Origin: Antarcticimicrobium sp.
GTDB lineage: Bacteria; Pseudomonadota; Alphaproteobacteria; Rhodobacterales; Rhodobacteraceae
Assembly (NCBI RefSeq): GCF_029212575.1
Contig: NZ_JARGPK010000032.1
Span: 1 to 46,044, forward strand
Reading direction: 5' to 3'
DNA: 46,044 bases
The notes under the pieces are model-generated. The model did not search any database. It was not told the DNA's origin and saw only the letters and a program-made list of their open reading frames with translations. Positions 8,935 to 19,014 of the stretch are shown in pieces (the stretch's first letter is position 1; every line of letters begins with the position of its first letter). A program made the translations under genes and the position numbers.

Positions 8935-9584
8935 CTACGGATCGCCGGGGCGGCGCACCTTCTCCATCCAGACTTGCGCTCCCTGCCGAACCGCCCGATG
9001 CACCGCGCGGCCGGCCGCCTCGCCCTGCGGCGTGTGCAGCCCGGCAAAGGCGGTGTCTCCGGCAGGGGCGGCCACGGCGATACAGTCGGTGCCGGTGCCG
9101 GTGGCGCGCCCGGTGGGCAGGTCGAGCCCGGCCTCCATCACCGCCGCCGTCCGGGCCTGGGTCGCGATCGACATCAGTTCCAGCAGTGCCGCTTCGCTCA
9201 GCGGCAGGTCGAGACGCAGCGCGATGTTGATCGTTCCCCAGTCCTTGCCGGTCCGGTCCAGCCGGGTGCCGATGCGCTCGGCGTTGCTGAGGCCCACGGT
9301 GGCGAGGCAGACCGCAGTGACGCCCCCGACCTCCACCTTCGCGGTCTCATAGGCGTCCAGATCGCGCGAGGTCAGCATCGCCACCGCGTCGCCGGCCTTG
9401 CGTGCCGCCAGTTCGGCGCGAAACCAGGCCAGCACGTCGAGATCCTCGGGCAGGTCGGCGTTGCGGACCTCGCGCCAGAGGATGCGGCGGGCGGAAACGA
9501 ACCCCGGCCGGGTCAGCGACCAGCTCAGCACACGCATCTCGGCGCCGAGGTCGAGTTCCAGCCAGGGCCGGTCCAGCGTGACCC

Positions 9585-9588
<4 letters not shown>
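8935..9588 (-). CDS. cbiZ: Adenosylcobinamide amidohydrolase
   Basis: A 217-residue CbiZ-family enzyme. CbiZ removes the aminopropanol arm of adenosylcobinamide or pseudo-cobalamin to give adenosylcobyric acid, which re-enters cobalamin synthesis. Features of the family are seen: the N-terminal SWSLTRPGFVSARRILWREVRNADL region, the MLTSRDL segment, and the central TVGLSNAERIG and GTINIALRL strands. The start overlaps the btuD stop (ATGA). As last gene of a riboswitch-led btuBFCD operon it fits remodelling of imported corrinoids in the cytoplasm. Confidence 0.9.
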
Positions 9589-10339
<751 letters not shown>

Positions 10340-10343
<4 letters not shown>

Positions 10344-11320
10344 GCCATTTCCTTCCGCGTCTTGTAGATCAGGTGCAGGAACAGCGGCGCGCCGACCAGC
10401 GCCATCAGCACCCCGAGCTTGAGGTCGCGAGCGGGCAGCAGTTCGCGCACCGCGATATCGGCGGCCAGCACCATCGCCGCGCCGCCCAGGGCCGAGGCCC
10501 AGAGCAGGGACGAGGGCCGCGCGCCCACCGCCGGGCGCAACAGGTGCGGCACCACCAGCCCGACAAAGCCGATCGCGCCGGCCACCGCCGTCGCCGCGCC
10601 AACACAGGCCGCCGTGCCCAGGATCAGCCGCAGCCGCAGCCCGGAGAGACCGATCCCCAGCGCCTCGGCCGCGTCCTCGCCCAGGGTCAGCGCGTCAAGG
10701 CCGCGCCCGAGGCTGGCCAGCAGCAGCGCCCCCACCGCCATGAAGGGGGCGGCAAGCCAGACATGGGTAAAGCTGCGGTCGGCGAGCGAGCCCATCATCC
10801 AGAACACGATATCGGCGGCGGCAAACGGGTTCGGCGAGAGGTTCAGCACCAGCGAGGTCAGCGCCCCCGCCAGTGCCGAGATCGCGATACCGGCCAGGAT
10901 CAGCGTGATCGAGGCGCCGCGCGGTCCGGCCAGCGCCAGGATCAGCAGCACCGCCAGCACCGCCATCCCAAGTGCCGCCAGCGGCAGCGCCAGCGGAAAC
11001 ATCAGGCTCAGCCCGGTCTGGATCGCCAGCACCGCGCCCAGCGCCGAGGCGCCGGAGACGCCGATCAGCCCCGGCTCGGCCAGCGGGTTGCGCAGATAGC
11101 CCTGCATCGCGGCCCCCGACAGGCCCAGCACCGCGCCGATCATCGCCGCCAGCAGCGCCCGCGGCAGGCGGATCTCGCGCATCACCACCGCCAGCGGCGT
11201 GCCGTCGCCCGCGATCAGCGCCGTCAGGCTCTGGCCCGCGCCCACCGGGGCCTGACCGCTGAGCAGCGACAGCACGAAAAGCACCGCAACCAGCAGGACC
11301 AGACCCGGCGCCAGCCTCAT
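10340..11320 (-). CDS. btuC: Corrinoid ABC transporter permease
   Basis: A 326-residue FecCD/BtuC-family permease with about ten hydrophobic helices. Typical conserved segments are seen: RLPRALLAAMIGAVLGLSGA, GYLRNPLAEPGLIGVSGASA and the C-terminal GFVGLVVPHLLRP motif that contacts the ATPase. The ATG at 11320 overlaps the btuF stop (ATGA). The frame stays open far upstream but that is a shadow of btuF. It forms the inner-membrane channel with BtuD. Confidence 0.9.
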
Positions 11321-12165
11321 TCCCCGGTCTCCAGCGACAGGCGCAGCGCGCGCATCTTTTCCACCGCCGCAAGCACCAGAGGTGTGCCGCAGATCCAGTC
11401 GCGATCGGTCAGGGTGCCGGCAACGCGGGTGCCGGGCAGGGCGCGCAGGGCGGGGTGGCTCAGCACCTCCTCGGCGCGGGCCTGGCCGGGGTAGTCGCGG
11501 CCGCTGACGATGACCTCGGGGGCCAGCAGGATCAGATGCTCCAGCGCCAGCGTGCCGCCCTGTTCCAATCCGGCCTCGGCGGCGACATTGTCGAACCCCG
11601 CCGCGCGCAGGATGTCGCCGGCCAGCGTGCGGTCGCCCAGGGTATAGCTGTTGACATAGTAGAGCGCCGCGCGCGGCCGCCGGTCCGGCGCCGTGCTGAG
11701 CCGCGCGAGTTCCGCCCGGAACGCGCCGATCATCGCCTCGGCCTCCGCCTCGTGCCCCAGCACCGCGCCCATCTGCGCGATGCGATCCGGCACGTCCGCC
11801 AGCGACCGGGCGGGGGCGAATAGCTCCACCCGAATGCCCAGGTCGCGCAGCATCTGCACCGTTGTCGGCGCGGTGAAGGTTCCCGCCAGAACCAGATCGG
11901 GGTTCAGCAAATAGACCTCCTCGGCGCCCGAGCCGTTGGTGGGATAGGCGCGCGCGGCCTCGGCCATCGAGGAGCTCTCCGCGTCCTGCGACAGCCGCGA
12001 CAGTGATACGATCTGCCCCGGCGCCGCCAGCAGCAGCGCCAGCTGATCCGTACAAAGATTGACCGAAACCACCCGTTGCGGGGCCTCGGCCACGGCCGCC
12101 GCGCCGGTCAGCACCAGCGCGGCAAGCAGGGGGATGATCCTAGAAGGACGCACGCAGCCCCACAT
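11317..12165 (-). CDS. btuF: Corrinoid-binding periplasmic protein
   Basis: A helical-backbone (class III) binding protein of about 280 residues. A signal peptide (RIIPLLAALVLTGAAAVAEA) is followed by QRVVSVNLCTDQLALLLA and the NPDLVLAG and PEVIVSGRD segments common to BtuF/FhuD-like proteins. The start is uncertain: the ATG at 12165 lies inside the end of btuB, and a GTG at 12153 also gives a good signal peptide. Both overlap btuB, so coupling is likely. It hands corrinoid from BtuB to BtuCD. Confidence 0.87.
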   Translation of the reverse strand: MWGCVRPSRIIPLLAALVLTGAAAVAEAPQRVVSVNLCTDQLALLLAAPGQIVSLSRLSQDAESSSMAEAARAYPTNGSGAEEVYLLNPDLVLAGTFTAPTTVQMLRDLGIRVELFAPARSLADVPDRIAQMGAVLGHEAEAEAMIGAFRAELARLSTAPDRRPRAALYYVNSYTLGDRTLAGDILRAAGFDNVAAEAGLEQGGTLALEHLILLAPEVIVSGRDYPGQARAEEVLSHPALRALPGTRVAGTLTDRDWICGTPLVLAAVEKMRALRLSLETGE

Positions 12166-13984
12166 AGACCGCGCGCCCGGACGCCTGGTAGCTGGCCGTT
12201 GTCTCATAGGTTTCGTCCAACAGGTTCTCGATCCGCAGATACCCCTCGGCATTGTCGGTGAAGGCATAGCTTACACCGGCATTGACGACCGTGTAATCGC
12301 CCATCGGCGTGCCGAATTCCGCCGGGCGGTCGGCCACGTGGCGCAGGGTCACGTCGCCGGCCCAGTCGGCGGCGAATGCGGCCCCCAGCCCGATGGTCAC
12401 GTCATGCCCCGGCACCCGCAGCAGCCGCGCGCCGGTGGAATCCTCGGCATCGGTATAGGTGTAGTTGCCGAAAAGCCCGAGCCAGTCGTTCACCGTCCAT
12501 TCGCCCGAAAGCTCGATCCCCTGCGATGTCGATTCGCCCGGAACCTGCCGGTACTGGCCGGTGAACGGCAGCGGGAAGGAGGTGAGCGTGACGAACTGGA
12601 TCAGGTTGTCGATCCGGGTGTGAAAGGCGGTGGCCTTGAGGTTGCGGCCGGGGCCGAAGTCATGTTCCACGCCGAGCTCGAAACTGGTGCTTTCCTCGGG
12701 CTGAAGGGCGGGGTTGCCATAAAGCGTGCTGTTCAGCTCGTAGAGCGACGGGGCGCGAAACCCGGTCGCCGCGACCGCGCGCAGCACGGTGGCATCGCCC
12801 AGACGATAGGCCGCCGCAAGCCGCCCGGTGACATGGCTGCCGAAGGTGGAATGATCGTCGAGCCGGACCGAGGCCGAGAGATCGAGATCCGAGGTTGCGG
12901 CAAAGAGCAGTTCACCGAACAGGCCGGCGGTTTCCGTGCTGCCGCTGTCGGCGCCGGAGTTGAAGCTCTCCTCCTCCCAATCGGCGCCGAAGGTGAGGGT
13001 CAGCACGTCGGAGGCGACGTAGTTACCGGTGTAGTCGATCCGCTTGCGCTCGCCGTCGAAGATGGTGTCGAAGCCGTTGGAGCTGCTCAGACGGTCGGTC
13101 TTGAAATAGGAAAACGACAGCGTGTGATCGACCGCGCCGGTCATCAGTTCGGCATAGGCCCGCACGCCGCGCGATTCGGTGGTGTTGTATTCGTCATAGG
13201 GCGGCGCGCCATCGCCGGCGAATTCGTCGTAATCCCCCTCGGAATCGAGCGCATAGGCCGACAGCCCCAGCTTGAGCCTGTCGGTCGCCATCACGTCCGC
13301 CGAGAAGGTGATCTGGGTGCCTTCGTAGCCGTCCGGCTCGGTACTGCCGGCGCCGCTCTTGGCCGAGAACCCGTTGGTGGTAACCCGGTCGATCCCGAAG
13401 CTCACCCCGCCGCGTTCGCCGGAATAGGCATAGCCCGCCGCCGCGCGGTAAGTCTCATAGCTGCCGCCTTCCAGCGCCAAGGTGGTCTTGCTGCCCGGCT
13501 CCTCCGGGCGCTTGATGGTCGAGATGTTGACCACGCCGCCGACCGCGCGCGAGCCGTAGAGCGAGGAACTGGACCCCTTGAGGATCTCTACCCGGCCAAG
13601 GTTGGCTGTGGTCATCCCGCCCCAGTTGAACTGCGCCTGGGTCGAACTGGGGTCGGTCACGTCGATACCGTTGACCAGAACCTTGATGTATTTGCCGTCC
13701 AGTCCGCGGATGCGCAGGGTGGTATTGGCGCCGACCCCGCCGTTGGCGCTGACCGAGATGCCGGGCTGACGGGCGAGAAATTCGGCCAGGGTGGTCTCGT
13801 CGGCCTTTTCCAGCTGGTCCTGGGTAATCACCTGCACCGTTGCCCCGGTGCGGTCGAGCGGGGTTTGTGCGCCCGCCTTGTTGGCGGAAAAGGTGATCTC
13901 GTCGAGGCCGAAGACCTCTTGCGCCTGGGCGGCACCGGCGGCGCAGACGGCAAGGCAGGAGGCTGTGAATAGCAGTTTGTTCAT
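12140..13984 (-). CDS. btuB: TonB-dependent corrinoid receptor
   Basis: A 614-residue outer-membrane receptor. The signal peptide MNKLLFTASCLAVCAAGAAQA is followed by a TonB-box/plug domain (IRGLDGKYIKVLVNGID, GRVEILKGSSSSLYGSRAVGG) and a beta barrel ending in YVGLRASF with a terminal Phe. The ATG at 13984 has AAAGGA eight bases upstream; longer in-frame starts lack this. The B12 riboswitch in its leader and the btuFCD-cbiZ genes downstream fix the ligand as cobalamin or related corrinoids. Expression should fall when adenosylcobalamin is plentiful. Confidence 0.92.
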   Translation of the reverse strand: MNKLLFTASCLAVCAAGAAQAQEVFGLDEITFSANKAGAQTPLDRTGATVQVITQDQLEKADETTLAEFLARQPGISVSANGGVGANTTLRIRGLDGKYIKVLVNGIDVTDPSSTQAQFNWGGMTTANLGRVEILKGSSSSLYGSRAVGGVVNISTIKRPEEPGSKTTLALEGGSYETYRAAAGYAYSGERGGVSFGIDRVTTNGFSAKSGAGSTEPDGYEGTQITFSADVMATDRLKLGLSAYALDSEGDYDEFAGDGAPPYDEYNTTESRGVRAYAELMTGAVDHTLSFSYFKTDRLSSSNGFDTIFDGERKRIDYTGNYVASDVLTLTFGADWEEESFNSGADSGSTETAGLFGELLFAATSDLDLSASVRLDDHSTFGSHVTGRLAAAYRLGDATVLRAVAATGFRAPSLYELNSTLYGNPALQPEESTSFELGVEHDFGPGRNLKATAFHTRIDNLIQFVTLTSFPLPFTGQYRQVPGESTSQGIELSGEWTVNDWLGLFGNYTYTDAEDSTGARLLRVPGHDVTIGLGAAFAADWAGDVTLRHVADRPAEFGTPMGDYTVVNAGVSYAFTDNAEGYLRIENLLDETYETTASYQASGRAVYVGLRASF

Positions 13985-14130
13985 GGGCGTTGTCCTTTCC
14001 GGGACAGGTATCGGTTTTGTCTGGAAAGGCACGGGTCTGGCCGCGCTCCTCCGCAAACGGTGAGCTGGTCATCACCCCTACGGTTCGAACGCCGCCCATC
14101 TGACGCCCCTCGCGCCAAATGAAGGTGATC

Positions 14131-14325
14131 GCCTTGGCAGGTCTCCTGACTTGCGGGTCATCGCGAGGGCCGGACCTTCCCGAACCCGGTTGGGTTCAGT
14201 GGTATTTGCCAGCCTCGCTCTCCGCCTACAGTTGCGGGGGCAGTCGCGGAATTGTCCCGTTGCCGGGCCGTACCGCGTTCCCTTTTCACGGCGACCGAAG
14301 CCGCCGAACCAAAGCACCACCGTGG
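14131..14325 (-). promoter_or_regulatory. Cobalamin riboswitch
   Basis: Reading the minus strand from about 14325, the leader shows the class I cobalamin aptamer elements in order. They are GGTGCTTTGG, a GAAAAGGGAA element, the B12-box-like core GACTGCCCCCGCAACTGTAG, GGCGGAGAG, an ACCACTG/GGGAAGG pair, and the near-invariant AAGTCAGGAGACCTGCC at the 3' side. It ends about 150 bases before btuB. In this family ligand binding usually blocks translation or stops transcription. Which of the two applies here is not clear from the downstream sequence. Confidence 0.93.
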
Positions 14326-14456
14326 ATAGGGGCTGCGGCGGCGCGGCGCAAGGCGGATTGCGGCACGATGTGCATCATTCCCGTCTTGCGGCAGCCGGGC
14401 GGGGCAGGTATCCCGGCGGGTACTCTCACATCCCGAGCATCGAGCGGAGCAAAGAC

Positions 14457-14726
14457 ATGGATCCAGTGGACGACAGCACGGCCGAGGCCAACTACCGCGT
14501 GACCGCGGGTGAATTGCGCCAGTTCATCGAGCGGTTCGAGCGGCTGGAGACGGAAAAGAAGGACATCGCCGACCAGCAGAAAGAGGTGATGGCCGAGGCC
14601 AAGGCGCGCGGCTATGACACCAAGGTGATGCGCAAGGTGATCGCGCTGCGCAAGCGCGACAAGGACGACATCGCCGAGGAAGAGGCGGTGCTGGAGATGT
14701 ACAAGGAAGCGCTCGGGATGGCGTGA
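14457..14726 (+). CDS. DUF2312 family protein
   Basis: An 89-residue helical, charge-rich protein (MDPVDDSTAEANYRVTAGEL...). The conserved pattern LRQFIERFERLETEKKDIA, followed by KEVMAEAKARGYDTKVMRKVI and LEMYKEALG, identifies the alphaproteobacterial DUF2312 family, sometimes called GapR-like. The best studied member, GapR of Caulobacter, binds overtwisted AT-rich DNA and supports replication and topoisomerase action. The start at 14457 has GGAG seven bases before it. It is divergent from the riboswitch-led operon. Confidence 0.9.
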   Translation: MDPVDDSTAEANYRVTAGELRQFIERFERLETEKKDIADQQKEVMAEAKARGYDTKVMRKVIALRKRDKDDIAEEEAVLEMYKEALGMA

Positions 14727-14762
14727 GTCCGGTCCGGCGACGAATCGGGCGACAGGACCGCG

Positions 14763-15035
14763 TCAGCTTTCGATCCGCGGTTTACCCTTTTGCGGCGATG
14801 GTTCCGACGGGTCCGACCATCTGATCCGCAGGTTGACCTCGCACTGGCCGTCCTCGCGTTCGCCCTTGATCCGGACGGTCATCAGGCCGGCGGTCTTCAG
14901 GACCAGTTCATCGTCCTCGTCGCCCAGGGTCATCTCGCCCTTGGAGAAACCCTTGGCCAGCGCGGTCAACAGCGTCTTGATCGCCTTTGCGTCCTGCAAT
15001 GACTCATGCGAGAAGCGGTTGCGCGCGTCGCTCAT
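14763..15035 (-). CDS. Amphi-Trp domain protein of the GAK locus
   Basis: A 90-residue protein with the amphi-Trp pattern: SHESLQDAKAIKTLLTALAKGFSKGEMTL, then strands DELVLKTAGLMTVRIKGER and CEVNLRIRW with the invariant Trp73, then a polar tail. The domain was named for its amphipathic strands with a terminal tryptophan. It is one of the components that define the grasp-amphipathic-kinase (GAK) gene set, together with the HprK-like kinase, ATP-grasp and CofD-like genes found here. It follows the metallophosphoesterase gene by 15 bases. Its biochemical role is unknown; it may be a carrier or modification target. Confidence 0.85.
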   Translation of the reverse strand: MSDARNRFSHESLQDAKAIKTLLTALAKGFSKGEMTLGDEDDELVLKTAGLMTVRIKGEREDGQCEVNLRIRWSDPSEPSPQKGKPRIES

Positions 15036-15050
15036 GCGACCTCTCCTATG

Positions 15051-16355
15051 TCAGCTCATCCGGTCCGGTGCGAAATGCTTGGCCCGGGGATAGTCCCGGC
15101 TCAATCCGATCACATCTCCTGACGGAAAGATCAAGGTCGCCCCGGCACCGATGCCCTCCAGCCCCTCAAGCGCGCGCGAGGCGCGGTCCAGCGTGACATC
15201 GCCCTCCAGGTGCAGCAATCCGCGCTTGGCCAGAAGCCGCTGTCCTTCATGGTTGTTGACGTGGCCCTGGACAACCATGTGGATGCCGGCGCGATGCAGC
15301 GCGCTGACGCCGCGGTCGGTCAGCTCGCAGTCCGAGGCGCGGTATTTCGTGCGCACCAGGTTGGCCAGCGGACCGAAGTAGAACCCCGGCGAGGCGCGTT
15401 CGGCCGCCTCGCGGTAGCGGGCGTTGACCGCAGCAGGCCCTTCGGTGACCAGCGCGTCGCACATGTTGTCGCAGAGCCCGGCATGCACGAACAGCAGCGA
15501 CCCGCTGCGCGCCACCACGTCCATGGTTTCATAGAACCAGGCATAGGTGCCGCCGGGCTCAAAAAACACCTCGTGGCATTTCAGGGCCGCCGCGAGGATT
15601 TCCCGATAGCTCATGCCGGACCGCGCGCGATCCCGGTCGAACTTGCGCAGCTTTTCCTCCAGCTTGCGGATCTCCTTGGCGACGACCTTGGGGCGCAGCT
15701 CCGCGCGGGCGGCCGCGGCAAAGCGAACCGCCCAGTCCTGACGGGGCATCAGGCGCGTCTTGCAGGCAGCCTCGTCCGGCAGGCGGGCGAGATCGGCGGC
15801 GGTGACGAACCGCACCAGCACCTCGCGCAGGGCGGGCAGGATCTTGCGGCCCATGCGCGCGAACAGATGGTCGTGCAGCGCCGACCTCGGCCCGCGCAGC
15901 GCGGCGATAGCCATGCGCATCCGCAGGTCGTGATTCCCGGCAAGGATATGGATATCGGCCCCGGTGGCGCGTAGCGCGGCGATGGCATCGAGCAGCGCGA
16001 GGTTGCTGGGCCCCTTGTCGAGGCTGTCGCCGCCCAGAACGATCCGTGCGCCCCGGCCAAAGGCGGTCAGCTCGATCCGCGCGCCCCGGCGCCGGACCAC
16101 GCCCGCCGCGATCAGCGATCGCAAGAACCCTTCGGCATCGGCGTGGGCGTCGGAGAGGAAGATCACCGGCTTGTCGGGCCAGCGCCAGCCGCCGTGCCTG
16201 CGCGCACGTTCAAGGCAGGAGGCAACTTGCGGGTGCGTGGCGGCCCCGGGCCAGGGCTCCAGTCGGCGCGGCAGGTCGGGCAGGCAGGCGTCGGTATCGA
16301 ACACCGGCGGCAAGAGGTGAAGATCCGGTCGGAAGGTCTCTCGAAACTGGTCCAA
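15051..16355 (-). CDS. Calcineurin-type metallophosphoesterase
   Basis: A phosphoesterase of about 434 residues with the full set of metal-binding motifs: FLSDAHAD (D-x-H), GGDSLDKGP, AGNHDLR, LFVHAGLCDN and VVQGHVN. A lysine/arginine-rich helical insert (EIRKLEEKLRKFDRDRARSG) lies in the middle. The start is uncertain. The frame is open far upstream, with an ATG at 16451 that would overlap the previous gene by 68 bases. I chose the TTG at 16355 because it clears the upstream stop and has GGGG before it. It is co-directional with the GAK genes, so its phosphoester substrate may belong to the same pathway. Confidence 0.83.
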   Translation of the reverse strand: MDQFRETFRPDLHLLPPVFDTDACLPDLPRRLEPWPGAATHPQVASCLERARRHGGWRWPDKPVIFLSDAHADAEGFLRSLIAAGVVRRRGARIELTAFGRGARIVLGGDSLDKGPSNLALLDAIAALRATGADIHILAGNHDLRMRMAIAALRGPRSALHDHLFARMGRKILPALREVLVRFVTAADLARLPDEAACKTRLMPRQDWAVRFAAAARAELRPKVVAKEIRKLEEKLRKFDRDRARSGMSYREILAAALKCHEVFFEPGGTYAWFYETMDVVARSGSLLFVHAGLCDNMCDALVTEGPAAVNARYREAAERASPGFYFGPLANLVRTKYRASDCELTDRGVSALHRAGIHMVVQGHVNNHEGQRLLAKRGLLHLEGDVTLDRASRALEGLEGIGAGATLIFPSGDVIGLSRDYPRAKHFAPDRMS

Positions 16356-16383
16356 GGTCTGCGCCCCAATTCTGCGACCGGGG

Positions 16384-17070
16384 TCAGTCCTTCGGGTCTT
16401 CCTCGGGTGCCCTGATTTTCCACGCTCCGGCCAAGTGCCGCCATCTACCATGGCTATCATGACAGATGAGTGACGGCCTGGCGTGAAACATGGATAGTTT
16501 CGGGATCTCGGTTCTGTCGATGAGGCCGAGGTGACAGCAGGCGTGCCGGAACGATGCCCCGTGACCCACATGGATCGTCAGCTGGCCGGGACGGGCGGTA
16601 TCGACAAGATGCCGCGCCACCCGTTGCCCCGCCTCCGTCAGGCTTTCGGCGCCCTCCAGGGGCAGGCGGTAATCGCTGTCGGATTTCCAGCCCGGCGGCG
16701 GCGGGTCGTGGCGCGGATCGTCGCGCAGAATCGCCTCGATTTCCGCGACGGTCAGGTTGGCCGCGCTGCCGAGGCCGCGCTCGGCAAGGGCGGACGTTTC
16801 CTCGATCCCCTCCACCGGATGACCGAGTTCGCGCAGGCGTGTCAGGATTTCCCGCGCGGTCTGCCAGGCGCGCAACTGGCGCGAGGAGAAGATGATCGGG
16901 GCGGGCTGCATTCCGTGGTCCGCGATCATCCCCGAAAGGGTCTCGGCCCCGGCGCGGGCCTGCGCGATGCCCGCGTCGGTCAGCGGATAGGGCTGCCGCG
17001 CCGAGGGCGCCCCGGCGCGCTGGCGATAGGCGCCGTGACGGATGAGTGCGATATGGCTGGCGTCAGCCAT
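16384..17070 (-). CDS. Histidine phosphatase (phosphoglycerate-mutase-like)
   Basis: A 228-residue branch-1 histidine phosphatase. The N-terminal ALIRHGAY supplies the phospho-accepting histidine and arginine, SSRQLRAWQTA the second arginine region, and HVGHGASFRH the distal catalytic histidine. The ATG at 17070 overlaps the end of the HprK-like gene by eight bases, so the two are probably translated together. Enzymes of this family dephosphorylate sugars, nucleotides or proteins; nothing here picks one. Within the locus it is the natural counterpart of the kinase. Confidence 0.85.
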   Translation of the reverse strand: MADASHIALIRHGAYRQRAGAPSARQPYPLTDAGIAQARAGAETLSGMIADHGMQPAPIIFSSRQLRAWQTAREILTRLRELGHPVEGIEETSALAERGLGSAANLTVAEIEAILRDDPRHDPPPPGWKSDSDYRLPLEGAESLTEAGQRVARHLVDTARPGQLTIHVGHGASFRHACCHLGLIDRTEIPKLSMFHARPSLICHDSHGRWRHLAGAWKIRAPEEDPKD

Positions 17071-18136
17071 CGAGCAGGCGTCGCCCGTGCCCGGCCAGTG
17101 CATCGAAGTCGATGCCGCTGGAAACCTCGCAGACCCGCACGCCTTGCAGCGCCGCGAGATAGGGGGCGGGATCGGGCGCGTTGCCGTTGGGCTCGAAGCT
17201 GCCGCCGGGATGCCGGTAGAAGGGGCCGGGGCTTTTCATGATGGCGACGAGAAGGTCGGGGCGCTCGGCGAGCGTCACCTCCGTCACCTTCGTGGGTGTG
17301 CTGCTGTCGCGGCTCCAGTTCAATACCCAGAAATCGGTCAGCGTGCCCTCATAGGTGACGCGGTCCTTGCCGTAGACCTCCGAGATGATGAGATCGCGTT
17401 TTTCTTCCAGCGCCCAGAGATCGGCCGCAGGCATGGCAGCCAGTTCGGCGCGGCGCGCGGGCGAGAGCATTCCGTGCAGGCGCGGATTGCCCAGGATCGT
17501 GCCGGGGTTGATGCGCGGATGTTTCGGGATGCCCAGCGCGCGTGGCGGGCGGCCGGAACGAACCAGAACGCGGTCGTTGCTCAGAAACCCGGTGCCGTCG
17601 ATGTCCATCATCCGCAGGACCGAGGTGGATTTGCCGCCGCCCGACAGGCCGGAGATCGCCAGCGTGCGCGGCCCCCGTGTCACCGCCGCTGCGTGGCACA
17701 GCTGCCAGCCGTCGCGCAGGCAGACGTTCAGGATCTGGGTGTTGATGAAATTGATGACGGTGCTTTCGTTCTGCTCCAGCGGGCCGAATGCAACCGCCGC
17801 CCCGGCGGATTGGAGGAAGGTCACACCGCTGCGGATCTTGCGGATCAACCGGGCATCCGCCAGATCGCAGACCGCGTCCTTGCGCCCGGATTTGCCCGCT
17901 TCGCGGGACCAGTCGGCCCAGGCGGGTTCCGGCGCCAGCGCCTGGCCGGGCAGCAGGTGAACCGTGATCTCCCCGGGCCGGTCGCCAAGCGCCTCGGCGA
18001 AATAGGCAACGAGGGCGGCGCGCAGCGGCTCCGGGCAGAGCACCGTGACGTGAACCGGACCGACGGAAAGGTGAAAGGGGGCCTTTCCGGCGGCGCTCAG
18101 GTCCAGGGCGGACAGGATATCACGGGCGGTTCTCAT
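17063..18136 (-). CDS. HprK-related kinase B
   Basis: A 357-residue protein related to the P-loop domain of HPr kinase/phosphorylase. Walker A is GLSGGGKS at about 163-170, preceded by a CHAAAV segment with the conserved histidine (~148) and followed by FLSNDRVLV (~185-193), which occupies the place of the HprK acidic motif. The long C-terminal half matches the type B family, which accompanies the ATP-grasp and amphi-Trp genes of the GAK system. There is no PTS HPr gene nearby. The start overlaps the ATP-grasp stop (ATGA). A small molecule or the amphi-Trp protein could be the substrate; this is inference. Confidence 0.86.
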   Translation of the reverse strand: MRTARDILSALDLSAAGKAPFHLSVGPVHVTVLCPEPLRAALVAYFAEALGDRPGEITVHLLPGQALAPEPAWADWSREAGKSGRKDAVCDLADARLIRKIRSGVTFLQSAGAAVAFGPLEQNESTVINFINTQILNVCLRDGWQLCHAAAVTRGPRTLAISGLSGGGKSTSVLRMMDIDGTGFLSNDRVLVRSGRPPRALGIPKHPRINPGTILGNPRLHGMLSPARRAELAAMPAADLWALEEKRDLIISEVYGKDRVTYEGTLTDFWVLNWSRDSSTPTKVTEVTLAERPDLLVAIMKSPGPFYRHPGGSFEPNGNAPDPAPYLAALQGVRVCEVSSGIDFDALAGHGRRLLDG

Positions 18137-19014
18137 GCAGAGACCTCCCTGAGCACGTGATCGGCCACCAGTGCGGCGGCGTCGATGCCGCTGCCCTTGA
18201 GCGCGCCGCTATAGCCGCCAAAGGCCGAAACCTCGAAAACGATGGGGCCATCGGAGGTAAGCGCGATATCGACGGTGGTGAAGCTCAGGCCGAACGGGGC
18301 CTGCGCCCGCTGCCCCAACTCGATCAGTTCCGCCGACGGCGTGTAGGGGGCGTATTTCCCGCCCGCGTGGATCGTGGTGTTCCAGCTGTCGGTCTGGTTG
18401 ACGCGGGCATAGGTGCAAACGTATGCGCCATCCAGGAAAACCATCCCGAGGTCATGGCCTGACAGGTCCGCCTTTTGCTGGATATACATCATCGGGTTGG
18501 CAGACTTGAAGGCGGCGATCTGCGCCGGCGCATCCGGCGCTTTGTGGTCCAGCAGAACCATGCCCCGGGCCTTGGTCGAGAACAGCGGCTTGAACACCGC
18601 CGACCCGTAACGCTCCAGCGCGGCGTGCGCGTCGGTCACGTCCTCGGTGATTGTGGTCGGTGGCATCGGAATGCCCGCGTTGGACAGTGTCACGGTGCAG
18701 GCCAGCCGGTCCATCAGGCGGATCACGCGTTCGGCCGGGCTGAAGACGCGCACGCCGCGCGCCTCGGCGACGCGCAGCAGTTCCAACCGATCCAGCGCGT
18801 CGGGGCTGTAACCCTCGGCGATCTTCTTGAGGATGAGGCCATCCATCGCGCAAAGGTCCACCCCATCGTGCATCAGCGTCCCGGCAGAGAGATCCAGCGT
18901 CACCCGGGCCATGTCGATGACCTGCCGGTGCCCGGTCCGGGCCTCGCAGGCATCCGCCAGCGCCTCGGTCGACCATTTCCCCGGGGTTCCGATGACCCCG
19001 ATCCTCTTAGTCAC
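18133..19014 (-). CDS. ATP-grasp enzyme of the GAK locus
   Basis: A 293-residue ATP-grasp protein of RimK-like layout. Seen are the ATP-binding lysine in VFKPLFSTKARGM (K142), the MYIQQKADLSGHDLGM strand, D249 in TVDIALTSDG and the metal-binding glutamate E261 in FEVSAFGGYSGA. RimK relatives normally have E-x-N at the last site; here it is E-V-S. ATP-grasp enzymes make amide or similar bonds through an acyl-phosphate. It overlaps the PhoU-APH gene and the HprK-like gene by a few bases each. Substrate unknown. Confidence 0.86.
   Translation of the reverse strand: MTKRIGVIGTPGKWSTEALADACEARTGHRQVIDMARVTLDLSAGTLMHDGVDLCAMDGLILKKIAEGYSPDALDRLELLRVAEARGVRVFSPAERVIRLMDRLACTVTLSNAGIPMPPTTITEDVTDAHAALERYGSAVFKPLFSTKARGMVLLDHKAPDAPAQIAAFKSANPMMYIQQKADLSGHDLGMVFLDGAYVCTYARVNQTDSWNTTIHAGGKYAPYTPSAELIELGQRAQAPFGLSFTTVDIALTSDGPIVFEVSAFGGYSGALKGSGIDAAALVADHVLREVSA

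Noticed and set aside
12059-13972. 637-codon plus-strand frame opposite btuB
   Set aside because: Shadow of a clear TonB-dependent receptor on the minus strand; glycine/arginine-rich with no domain.
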